Source: Sinotaia quadrata
Lineage: Eukaryota > Mollusca > Gastropoda > Architaenioglossa > Viviparidae
Assembly (NCBI GenBank): GCA_028829895.1
Contig: CM054181.1
Coordinates: 30,464,857 to 30,528,856 of the forward strand
Length of the DNA stretch: 64,000 nucleotides
Direction: 5' to 3'
Positions within the stretch are counted from its first letter, which is position 1, and each line of letters starts with the position of its first letter. The position numbers and the translations under genes were made by a program. The notes beneath the pieces were generated by a model. That model had not been told where the DNA came from, did no database searches, and saw only the letters and a program-made list of their open reading frames with translations. Shown here in pieces: positions 46,900 to 57,210 of the stretch.

Positions 46900-48320
46900 G
46901 TGTTTATCCTGGCTATGAAGGAAAGGTATGAAAAGAATCAAGTGCTGATAAAGTGTCCAGCAACATACGTGAAAAAGCATACCAGTCAAATTTGGCAAAA
47001 TAAAGTCATCTGCTGATGGATGGCAAGTCCATCCCATCCTATCATCTCCCTAACATATCTTTTTGATGTTTCCATCTTACTTTTAAAGTATCCATTTTCT
47101 CGTGCTATTTGTAGATGTAAATTGCATTTGGAAGAAGGAAACAGCCTTGACTGGGCTATAGCCCAGTGTTAGTCGAAGGCATAAACTTTGCCCAACATCA
47201 CGACAATAAACATTTTAAAAATAAACAACGAAAATAAATAAACCTAGATACTCAAGCTGTACAGGAAAGCCTAGTACAAACAATGCATTTGACATAGTTA
47301 TCCAAGCCACCCTAAGACATAACGGGATGTTTGTTGGAATACAAGTCTTATGGAGCTAGATTAAATGTATCTTTGGTCAGCTAGAAACACGTGCCTGAAA
47401 AATAGTGAAGCACAGGCCAGCCATCACAGACAAGTAAAGTTCACATAGGATACTCACTCATGAATGAGCAGAGGGAAGGACCACAGGAAATGAAGGGTAC
47501 GAATTAGTTGGAAATTGAAGATTCACTTGTCGTCATAAATCAACATAGGCATAGAAATAGTAGTTTCAAAGCAAACGCATTGCCGGGATGAAAATCCTTA
47601 TACAGAGAAACTGAACAAACACTTCAATCAGCTTATAGCAAACCTTACTCAGTAAGAAGAGGTGAGTCCCAGCGTTTAGCCTGGTATATAAAAGAAAAAT
47701 TGTTTGAATGAATAGTCTATGAAGACTGTCACAAAACGCTGGTTGCTAAGCTGACCCGTCACCAATTGTCACAAAAATACTGGCTGGTGGTGATACTTTT
47801 AAGCCGGCTACGAGCTGAAGTTAGAGATACAAGGGGTGAAGTCTGTTTTGGCCCACTCCGGTGCACCTCCAAGAAAAGCCCGTGTGACATGTGCCAGTAA
47901 TACGTCGTATCAGGTTGTTACATAGACACACATGACATACACCATTGATGGTTGGGTGGGGCCCAGTTTTATTATGTAATGCCAAGGAACTTTTTATTGG
48001 CTGTGTATGTTGTAAGCGAGTATCATGAAAGTAAATATAAATAAATGGACGAACAGACGAACGGTACAACACAATACAAATACAAATTCTTTCGCCCCTC
48101 TCAAAAACTATGAATAACAAGGTAGTTGAAAGTGGTTAAATCAGGTTGTTTATTTCCTGATTTAAAGGGGGCACTACTCTTTCGCACAGTGATTAGTCAT
48201 ACATTCAACTTTCCAATGTCATACACTCTGTGGGAAATAAGGGGAGATGAAAATGATAATATAAAATATAAAATAAGGATTAATTACACAATTCTTTTTG
48301 TGGTAAATGCCACCGCTATC
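46900..48320. other. intron of GT92-B, nothing recognised
   Basis: No recognised gene. A self-contained 150-bp patch at 47825-47975 (CTGTTTTGGCCCACTCCGGT ...) is less AT-rich than its flanks. Confidence 0.4.
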
Positions 48321-48332
48321 ATCTACAATTCT

Positions 48333-48425
48333 TATACAAAAATAGGCCTACATTAGCCATCATATTAAATTCATATTGTATACAAAAATAGGCCTACATT
48401 AGCCATCATATTAAATTCACATTGT
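48333..48425. repeat. 46-bp unit, two copies plus a partial
   Basis: TATACAAAAATAGGCCTACA then TTAGCCATCATATTAAATTC and ACATTG occurs twice, followed by the start of a third. Confidence 0.93.
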
Positions 48426-48659
48426 ATACAAATACCCAAAAATCAATAGTGAATTTCTATTCACAAAAATTATAGCAATAAATTTCTGATCGATCAAAAA
48501 GTACAATTCTATGTTCCTATCCCTAACAGTTCTAGGTGTGCTAAGATTTTAAATGTTCTCATTCCTATCAGTTCTAGGTGTGCTTTTGCCTTCTAATTTT
48601 ATTAACTACTCACAGTACTGTCAAAGTTCGAAGGTCAGTGACATAATCTCATATGTCAC

Positions 48660-49067
48660 TTATAAGGGATGTTTTGAAGAGGTGACGTCACTCATGGAGA
48701 TGTTTTGGAGAGAAGATGATGCATCATAGCCTGGCTCATAAGATGCTTGGAAGTGAAGATGACGTATAGCGTGGTTCATAAGAATGCTCTGAAGGGAGGT
48801 GACGTTCACTGTTGTGTCACTCATAGAGGTACTACTCTGAAGAGAAGATGACGCATTTGTTTGGATGCTTTGAAGATATAGACGCCTCGTAGCATCTTTA
48901 TAGTAGGTGTAGACTCTGCAGGAATCTAGGCACCCTTTCAGATTATCGCATCTGATATTCAGTTGACCGCTGCCAACCTTGATAATTGTCATCGTTTCCT
49001 GGTTGCCGTGATGATGGACAACCCAACGACGTTTAGCATCATCAGATGATTCGTCTAGTGAATTGTG
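48660..49067 (-). CDS. candidate exon or coding remnant, unknown protein
   Basis: On the - strand the frame is open from 49067 to a TAA at 48660. The first 65 codons look like real protein: DDAKRRWVVHHHGNQETMTI, then IKVGSGQLNIRCDNLKGCLD, SCRVYTYYKDATRRLYLQ. The composition is balanced and there are three closely spaced cysteines. The second half is built from degenerate ~60-bp repeats (S-L-Q-S-x-x-M-x-D). No family was recognised. It is inside the GT92-B intron on the same strand. It could be a nested gene, an unused exon or a piece of an unknown element. Confidence 0.3.
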   Translation of the reverse strand, partial: HNSLDESSDDAKRRWVVHHHGNQETMTIIKVGSGQLNIRCDNLKGCLDSCRVYTYYKDATRRLYLQSIQTNASSSLQSSTSMSDTTVNVTSLQSILMNHAIRHLHFQASYEPGYDASSSLQNISMSDVTSSKHPL

Positions 49068-49854
49068 TCATCGCATCCTATCGAATGCAGAAATCCTCGT
49101 GTCCTGTAAGGAAAACATAGGCACTGACCCTTCAACTGTGGGATAGAGAATTCAGACGTAGCTCAGACAGGGGAGAACAAAAATGGCCTCTCGTATCATT
49201 AACGCAAGCAACCCCATTGAATACTTGGGCTGTCTAGAAGACTGAACTTATTCACTTGCCAGGTAGTCATTAAGCAAATTACCTCAATGCTTAAAACAAG
49301 GCAGTCGACGAGATGAAAGATGGGTGGAGAGAGATATTTCCAGCTCTCCTCAGTAAATCTCCGTATACGTAATGAACTTTACCACATCATTGAAGATAAT
49401 AGCTTTGAATATATGTTTCCCATGTTCATCAAACAAATAGAGAATCTTCTTTCTTCCTTCTAACAAAAAGACTGCATTCTTGGACAAAGTTGCTGTTACA
49501 AAAGCTTGATGTTACATGGAGAGAAATGCTTCTTTGCCTTCATCCGATGGCCATACTGTATGACATGAGGTCATAACAGCTGGCATGCTTCTCAAAGTGT
49601 TCCCATAGCTGATGTTAAAACTCTCTCTCTCTCTCTCAGATGTTGTTTCTCTCTCTGATTTTATTTTTCTCAGGTGTTATTTTTCTCTCTCTGATTTTAT
49701 TTCTATCCCAGAAAAACCTTCGGTCCTCCTTATTTATACAATTTTGAGGACTGTAGAACCTTCTAGAAGTTTTTAGTCTTGTGACTGGTTTTGTCCTTGA
49801 ACATTTATTTTCGTCGTGCTGCACACTCTCTTGACCGTCACTTCTAATACGCTT

Positions 49855-49985
49855 TGGCTTTCTCCTTCATAAACAACATTTGACCCCGGTCACTTCTACT
49901 ATGCATTGGTTTTCTTCTTTGTAAATAACATGTGACTGGTCACTTTAATATGCATTGGCTTTCTCCTTCATAAACAAGTATGCAT
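49855..49985. repeat. ~55-bp unit, about 2.5 copies
   Basis: GGTCACTTCTAATATGCATT, GGCTTTCTCCTTCATAAACA, ACATTTGAC recurs with small changes. A TC-rich duplicated text (TTTCTCTCTCTGATTTTATT twice) lies just before it at 49620-49710. Confidence 0.75.
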
Positions 49986-50431
49986 GCACACACGCATCTC
50001 TGAGTACAACTTATTCACTTAATATATACATATAAAAACCCTTCTATGTCTACATACAGTCTGTCTTATCTAGATGATATAAGTGGGTGAACTACTGTTT
50101 AAAAATTAAAAGTTATCTAAGCGTTAGGGTGTGAGGCATTACAAAAATTGCGTCCTTGACTGCAAATTACCTCCCTTACTCCCTTACTTCGCATTTTGTT
50201 TACGTGGTACGTACGTGATTTAAGTGAAATAAAATATTAATTCTGAGTCCCCCCCATCCCCGTGACAAAGACTAACACAGTACTAATGTTTTAAGGGAAG
50301 AATTCATTTGTAGTCCAACCAAATTATCTTTGATTCTTGGGTTTCACTGAACGAGAAGAGTATGTGTGACTAATCTTCAAATCTTTGGTTAAACTCTATG
50401 TAACAATAAAGAGAATATTTTGCAGGATATT

Positions 50432-50852
50432 TGTGATGCTTTCTGGGAAAACCCGGCTAAAGTGACAAAAAATTCAAAAGTGATTTTTTAATAATTTATT
50501 AAGTTCATAATCTCATGTTTATATTTTTTTTATAATTAAATTTGTCAGATAGATTTTTTCACTATACATTTTTAAGTACATACCTCCATGGACTATCAAA
50601 GGGGAGTAAGCGACTATAAATGGCTGTAGCGCTAAAGTGTAAAGAATTCAAAAATGGGGTTTTATAATTATTAAAGTTCAGAATCTCATGTTTATTTCTT
50701 TTAAAATTAATTTATGTCAGATATTTTTTTTACTATACATTTTTAAAGTACATACCTCCCTGGACTATCAAAGGGGAGTAATCAACTACAAATTGCTCTA
50801 GCACAAAATCAGTTTTAGCGAGAGTAGCCAGGTTTTCCCAGACAGCATCACA
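50432..50852. mobile_element. non-autonomous terminal-inverted-repeat element (MITE-like)
   Basis: The left end is TGTGATGCTTTCTGGGAAAA then CCCGGCT. The right end, read in reverse complement from 50852, is TGTGATGCTGTCTGGGAAAA then CCTGGCT, so 25 of 27 bases match. The 421-bp element has no coding capacity. Inside are two tandem copies of a ~170-bp segment (50471-50643 and 50645-50804), each with TCATGTTTAT, ACTATACATTTTTA and ATGGACTATCAAAGGGGAGT. No clear target-site duplication is visible. Confidence 0.75.
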
Positions 50853-52127
50853 TTTATATATCACTAATTCACATCTTTCTTTCAGCTTAACGTCAATGTG
50901 CTCAGAGAAAATTAATAGCCATTGACCCTTAAATACTTTAAATTATATTCAGCAGTCTCTTAAACTTCGTCATTAAATTACAGAATCACCAAATCATCAG
51001 ATCATCTGATCAGCTAATTGGGCACCTAATGAGATTTTCGACTGAGACTTTGCAGTGCGTGCAAAGTTAAGAGGGGTGGAGCTTCATGTTGGACGAGCTG
51101 CCACCATAAAGAATTTGTGTCTTGCTCTGTCAGCCAGTGTTGTGCTGAATCCCTTTGGACCTTCTAAGGCAAAGTAATCAAAGCATTGGAAAGGAGTGTG
51201 CACATTAAAAATTGCAGAAAGGCACAATTCTACAGAGAAAGAAAATATATAGGAAAAGAAAACTGACATTGAATAACTTTCGGCTAGAACAAGCTACATT
51301 CTTAGAGGAGGCTATTATTTCTCTGAATTAGTTAGGAAAACCTTATTTGTAACTAACCATTGAAATTACTTTTATTAATTACCATTTTTATTTTTCCTTG
51401 TTTGTTTATATAAAGTTTCTTGTTAAATTTTCATCCATTGTGTCAATTTCCTTATCATTTTCATCTAGTCTGACCTCCATAAGTGTAATCATCACATCTA
51501 ATATCTGTCTTGAGTCTGTCCTTGTCTTGTCTTATCTGTGGGGAAATCATTTCTCTGGGGGCTTGTACGAGCTACTTGAAGTGAAGACATCAATTGTTGT
51601 CCTGTCAAAGATATTAATTATTTATGAGTGGTGCCAACACCCAAAATATTTTAGCCACTTTGTGTCGTCATGTGGCAGTCTCGTGCATGATGGAGAGTTT
51701 TTCACACTATCCCTAAAGTAAAAACATTTATTAAAGTTGCAGGCTACTCAAACTTTGCCAGGTTAAGAAATGTTGACATTATTAAAATATTTGGTTTTAT
51801 AAATATATTTTAAAGTGGACTCCTGTTCACTTGGTCTTTAATATTTATGCTTCACTTTGATGCTTTATGATCTTAAACACTTTCGCCAAATTGTTGGTTT
51901 GATTGCGTTAGCATAATGTAATGTGGCAGAGAGATGAGAACATACAGGGATGGATCAAATGTCTGTGACAGTAAAAAGTGAATTAAGAAAATTGCAGATT
52001 ATGTAGAATGTATATTCATATATGCATACAATTTCCTTAAGTAAATAAATTTTTTAAAAAACAGATTTGTCAGTTCATACCCACTAGCGAACACACCGCA
52101 TATATATTCTACCCGAATTTGACGTAC
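50853..52127. other. GT92-B intron near exon 1, possible unassigned element pieces
   Basis: The - strand of 51000-51270 and 51390-51720 has protein-like but interrupted frames (QCFDYFALEGPKGFSTTLAD; LDVMITLMEVRLDENDKEID). These may be remnants of mobile elements. I do not recognise them. Confidence 0.3.
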
Positions 52128-52711
52128 CTGGTGCTATGATGATCCGGCATTAACACAACACTGCCATTTGATTCACTAAACATGTTCACTGGCTCAAAAT
52201 CGTAGTTTCCTTTTGACAACCTCCCCGCGTATCTGCAGACAACATGGCTCGGTACAGTCTTAAATACCCCCAACCCAACAAGTGTGATAATGGACGGGTA
52301 CTGAATATCGTTGTAATGAGCAGAATACACGTAAATACTCCCATTTGTGTGGGTAGCCTGGAAATCAGACACGTTTTGCCAAGGTTTTAAAATATTTGGA
52401 GTTGTGCTATTTTTCTTCGTGAATCCTTTTTCGGTCGCAAGACTGGAAGTACTCGGGACCCGCTTGTCGTGTCCTGGTTTGCCTACAAAGTGTTCTGCGC
52501 CATCGACAACGGTTACATTACTTGTGCGGTGTTCCCTTCTCGAAATGTGAAAAAAATGTTCAGGATTATCTTTCACGAAATGTCTGCCGAAAGTCCTCTG
52601 TACAACAGTAAGAGAATAGTGTTCAGTAAAAGAGGAAAACAAAGAAATAAATCCATATATTGCAAGAATATACACGAGAACTTTCACGAGAAAACTCGTC
52701 TTAAAACGCAT
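52128..52711 (-). CDS. GT92 family glycosyltransferase B, exon 1
   Basis: The ATG at 52711-52709 has A at -3. The protein starts MRFKTSFLVKVLVYILAIYG; residues about 8-28 form a signal anchor, giving a type II Golgi-type topology. A stem of about 80 residues follows, then the segment FQATHTNGSIYVYSAHYNDI, which matches FQVIHTNSSIYVYSAYFNEI in GT92-A. Then come VVCRYAGRLSKGNYDFEPV and VVLMPDHHSTR. The exon ends at the donor CCAG/GTACGT in phase 2, the same codon position as in GT92-A. The 13.3-kb intron to exon 2 holds mobile-element remnants, microsatellites and arrays. Confidence 0.92.
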
Positions 52712-52787
52712 GGTTCGCCTTTAACCCAAAACTTTCTCTTGTCATCGTCTGGCCACGCCTCTGTATTTTGCGTCACTTCCTCGTAAA

Positions 52788-53340
52788 GGTGAGTGTACAT
52801 TGTACTATCTGTACAGGTTCAAACCTAAAGTACAAGTTGTACAAGTAACTGTCCTGAGTTAAATCCTCGAAGTAACCACACTATGTATTGGCCATGTAAA
52901 TTGTAACATAAAGATGGTTGAACATTGTACTCTTTGTACAGGTTCAAACCTAAGGTACAGTTTAAAGTAACTGTCCCGAGTTAAATCATCAAGGTAATTG
53001 CACTATATATTGACCGAGTAAATTTTAACGTAAAGATGGTTGTACACTGAACTATTTGTGCGAGTACAAACATAGAGGTGATTTGTTAGTAACTGTCCCA
53101 AGCCTAATCTTCAAGGCGAATACACTTTGTACTACCTGTTCGAATTCAAACGTAAATGTGAGTGCACTTTGTAATAACTATATGAGTTAATTCCTAAAGG
53201 TGACTGCGCTTTGTACTGCCTTAATAAGATTTCATTTTGTAGTAACCATCTGAAAAAACTTTAAAGCTGTTAACAATTTTATATTTAATGCGTGAGCTAC
53301 AACCTAAAGGTAATGACATTTTGTAGTAACCATCTTGAGT
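52788..53340. repeat. ~115-125-bp tandem array just upstream of GT92-B
   Basis: Three to four diverged copies of a unit with TGTACATTGTACTATCTGTA, CAGGTTCAAACCTAAAGTAC, AAGTAACTGTCCTGAGTTAA, ATC.TC.AAGGTAA. The first copies are the best preserved. The array starts less than 80 bp above the start codon, so it occupies the likely 5' UTR or promoter. Confidence 0.75.
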
Positions 53341-53799
53341 GAAAAGGAAAATCTCTTTCTTTTTAATATTTGGAAGTATTAAGCATTTTATATTTTAAGT
53401 GATTAAATTAAACATTCTTGAAAATATTTGCAACCTAACATTCACATAATACTTACTGTCAACAATATTCTGTTACTACGTTTAAGAACAAATGTTTATG
53501 AATAAAAATATTTGAACAATTAAAATCAGATTTGAAAAAATAATTTGTATCTATTTAAGAGGGATCTTATACTTTACAAAATCAAAGCACGTACTACACA
53601 ATCAGTATGATAAAATACTCACTTGACATTGATTATGATGGATATGTAAAGGAATGTACAAAACTAGCAAAATATCAATACACAGACACTAGAGCGAGAG
53701 AAAATAATGATGTTAATGATAACGGTTTATTCTGGAATTTTGGAAACACTAATGTAGAGTTGGCTCTAAAAAAAACGATTGTTTCATAAATAATAATAA
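53341..53799. other. intergenic, nothing recognised
   Basis: AT-rich; only a short ORF without support. Confidence 0.5.
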
Positions 53800-54175
53800 A
53801 CTAAAACCTCTTCGGTAGAACTAACCCTATAGGCTTCAAATCAAAGTTAACAAGAACTATAATGTAGAGCTAACTCTATAGCCTTCAAATCAAAGTTAAC
53901 AAGAACTATAATGTAGAGCTAACTCTATAGCCTTCAATTCAAAGTTAAACAAGAACTATAATGTAGAGCTAACTCTATAGCTTTCAATGCAAAGTTAAAC
54001 AAGAACTATAATGTAGAGCTAACTCTATAGCTTTCAATGCAAAGTTAAACAAGAACTATAATGTAGAGCTAACTCTATAGCTTTCAATGCAAAGTTAAAC
54101 AAGAAGTGTAATGTAGAGCTAACTCTATAGCTTTCAATGCAAAGTTAAACAAGAACTATAATGTAGAGAAATAGG
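53800..54175. repeat. ~51-bp minisatellite, 7 copies
   Basis: The unit is TATAATGTAGAGCTAACTCT, ATAGCTTTCAATGCAAAGTT, AAACAAGAAC. The first copy is diverged. CTTCAAATC/TTTCAATGC variants mark early and late copies. Confidence 0.93.
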
Positions 54176-54579
54176 CTAGATCGATTCAAATTCCGACAAG
54201 TAAAGCAATTACAGTGTACATATAATTTAACAATTTGTTTTCAAAATATTTCTTAAATGTAGATGTTAAAATGGATCGAGTAAAATATTCTGCAATGTAA
54301 GGCTATAACTTTACATGTCTACATTTCATTGAGATTTATTATCTGAGGTGATAGGACTGAGGATCTTTACCATTCTTGATTGTATGTTGCATTGTAAATT
54401 TAATTATAATTTAATTACAGCTTCGTCAAATTGCGTATGTGCATATATATATATATATAATCGAAAATGGTCGATATCAAACGTGTAGTTGCCATAGACA
54501 CTACAATGCTTCGTTCTTTTCAATATGGCGGACGTTTGGTGACAGCGTATTTGCCTTTGTGTCCTCTCAGTGCAAAACC

Positions 54580-54960
54580 TAGACAGTGCAGTGACCAATA
54601 ACAGGAAGACGGCAGTAATCATCCATTTCACTGTATCAAAGACTAGACAGTGCAGTGACCAATAACAGGAAGACGACAGTTATCCATTTCACTGTATCAA
54701 AGACTAGACAGTGCAGTGACCAATAACAGGAAGACGACAGTTATCATCCATTTCACTGTATCAAAGACTAGACAGTGCAGTGACCAATAACAGGAAGACG
54801 GCAGTAATCATCCATTTCACTGTATCAAAGACTAGACAGTGCAGTGATCAATAAGAACAAGGCAGCAATATAATCCATTTTGCTGTACCAAAAACTAGAC
54901 AATGTAGAGATGAACAAGAACAAGATAGCAATAATCATTTAATTTGCTGTTCCCAAAATG
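54580..54960. repeat. ~64-bp minisatellite, about 6 copies
   Basis: The unit is ACTGTATCAAAGACTAGACA, GTGCAGTGACCAATAACAGG, AAGACGGCAGTAATCATCCA, TTTC. The last two copies are decayed. The array's first unit overlaps a - strand frame that begins MITAVFLLLVTALS (see findings). Confidence 0.92.
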
Positions 54961-55306
54961 TAGCAGAAGCAACGAATGGAAAGAAAAGAAAGGATTGACA
55001 AATACCCTGATTTAACTGAGACGAGAAACCAGAGACCATCACGTGATGGTAAGTGATACCGCAGTAAACGATCCTTCTAAACTAAAAATCGTTTCATGGT
55101 GACCGGGAAGATTTTTTTTTTACACATTTCAAACGACACGTTCTAGTTTGAATAGCTCGTGTACGTGTATTTCGAGGATTTAACAACTTTAAACAATTCG
55201 CTTTCAGGAATCGTTAACTGCTGTATGATTTCAATCAGTTTCTCCACAGATCGCATATTTGCGGTGAATTCCACAGACAACAAAATCTTGTATTTAGAGT
55301 ATGATT
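54961..55306. other. intergenic, nothing recognised
   Basis: No gene or repeat was recognised; a short + strand ORF from 55159 lacks support. Confidence 0.45.
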
Positions 55307-55488
55307 GCTATTTTCTCGATGTTGTCCATTTCAGTCTGTATGTCTGAATTCTTGATGTTGTCCATTTCGGTCTGTGTGTCTGATTTCTCGATGTTGCCCA
55401 TTTCAGTCTGTATGTCTGATTTCTCGATGTTGTCCATTTCGGTCTGTATGTCTGATTTCTCGATGTTGTCGGGTTTAGTCTGTATTAT
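55307..55488. repeat. 36-bp minisatellite, about 5 copies
   Basis: The unit is CTCGATGTTGTCCATTTCAG then TCTGTATGTCTGATTT. Copies vary at CAGTC/CGGTC and TGTATG/TGTGTG. Confidence 0.9.
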
Positions 55489-56946
55489 TTTTTCATTCGT
55501 CTATTTTTTCGTCTGGGTGTTGACTGTTTTCTGTTCTTTCTTCTTCTTGTCTTCTTTTCTCGTTGTGGTTGTTGTCTGTATATATTTTAATCCCTTGTAA
55601 CAGTCGTTGATGAGTGGAACTTTTATTCTGCCATAGTAGTTGGTGTTTGTGAAAAAAAGCCTGTTTTCTTTACTGGCTGAGAGTTTGGGTGGAGTTCACT
55701 TTCTTTGTCGGGGGAATTTTCTACATTATTTCTATACTCATTTGTTTATCATATGTGGTTGAGATGGTTGTATGTGACTTGTTTTTTTAGTAGTTGTCTT
55801 TTCTTGTAGTCTTTTGAAGTGAAGTTGGAGGCACTCATGAAAATCAGTCGCTTTGGTAGCAGGAAATAGGTCATCAATATCAAAGAAAGGGATGAGTAAT
55901 TCGTAAAATTAGTTCTCGAGTTTTTTCATTTCGTATTTAACTTGTAGACGTTTGGTGTCATCCATCTTGTTGTTTTGATCCCTCCTTTTCCAGTAGTTAC
56001 TGAATGCCAATGTAATGCAGAGTCTTTTTCTCCCTTTAAAATCTAGAGGTTTGTCACCAACTCCCTATACTGACAAGGGCATGTGAATGTTTCTGGTGTG
56101 TGTACGTTCACTTCTCTTCCTACAAGAGCGTGCATTAGGTTTTCATCATTAGACGTTCTCGCCTTTGGTGGCTCTCAGGCAAGGCTTCACTCCTCTCGCT
56201 TGGATTGGGGGGGGGGAGGGCGGGCGGATGGAAGCTGTCGTCGTTTTCGTCCCGTCGAAAGAGAAAGAAATATTATTATTTTTTTTTAGTGCGTTGATTT
56301 GCTGTTCTGCGTGTGGGAGTAAAAAATTCGGTTCGTTTTACCCAGTGTACTGTTTACCACAAGCACTAGACCGTTTGAGACCCACCAGTCTTTGTGCCTG
56401 TGGGTTCTGGCGCTGTCGCTGATGGTGTCCTTAGTGCGAGTCTACTTTTTTTTGGGGGGGGAGGGGGCGTGTTGTGGTTGGCTATGTTTCTGACTGTAGA
56501 GGTGGCCAACCATCTCGCCTTGGTTGTTGTCACAGTCGGGTTGAGGAGCGCAGAATTTGTTTTCTGCCATCGGTAGTCGGTCTGGCGAAATATAGTCTTT
56601 GTTCTAGTGTTGATTGTAGATTTTCTTGGCACTGGCTGCCGCTGCTCATGTTTTTCATTTCCAATATTAATCGGGGTAGTCCGTAGAAAAAAAGAGGAAA
56701 AAAAACAAAAACAAATCTCGAGCAATGAAAGTGTTGACACAGACAGACAACTATTGGAACAACCTTCTATTTATTCTCTACCCTACTCTTTTCTCCATGA
56801 GAAAAGTACCCATCCAACAGCCAATAAAAAAGGAAGTTAGAAATTTAACTTTAACACAACGCTTAACACTCTTCCTCTTTTTTAACCTTCTGTGTTATGG
56901 TTCTTAATTTCTATCTCCAAATGTTATTCGAAAGAGAATTTAAGTC
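55489..56946. other. intergenic, nothing recognised
   Basis: T/G-rich text with two G runs (GGGGGGGGGAGGGCGGGCGG near 56209; GGGGGGGGAGGGGGCG near 56454). Many short ORFs overlap on both strands; none is recognised. Confidence 0.4.
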
Positions 56947-57210
56947 TGAGCAGCACTTTGCTAAGCCATGAATCTTACAGCAAGCAAATTTACATCACTG
57001 AGCAGCACTTTGCCTAAGCCATGAATCTTACAGCAAGCAAATTTACATCACTGAGCAGCACTTTGCTAAGCCATGAATCTTACAGCAAGCAAATTTACAT
57101 CACTGAGCAGCACTTTGCTAAGCCATGAATCTTACAGCAAGCAAATTTACATCACTGAGCAGCACTTTGCTAAGCCATGAATCTTACAGTAAGCAAATTT
57201 ACATCACTCA
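56947..57210. repeat. 53-bp minisatellite, 5 copies
   Basis: The unit is CTGAGCAGCACTTTGCTAAG, CCATGAATCTTACAGCAAGC, AAATTTACATCAC. Nearly identical copies; one has an extra C (GCCTAAG) and one AGTAAGC. Confidence 0.95.

Noticed and set aside
46513..47037. Long ORFs on both strands, including 170 codons on the - strand
   Set aside because: They are artefacts of a 42-bp minisatellite. The direct repeats also lack the spacers of a CRISPR array.
54525..54545. CAATATGGCGGACGTTTG as a first exon on the + strand
   Set aside because: The frame reads only MADVW before TGA, and no downstream exon could be linked.
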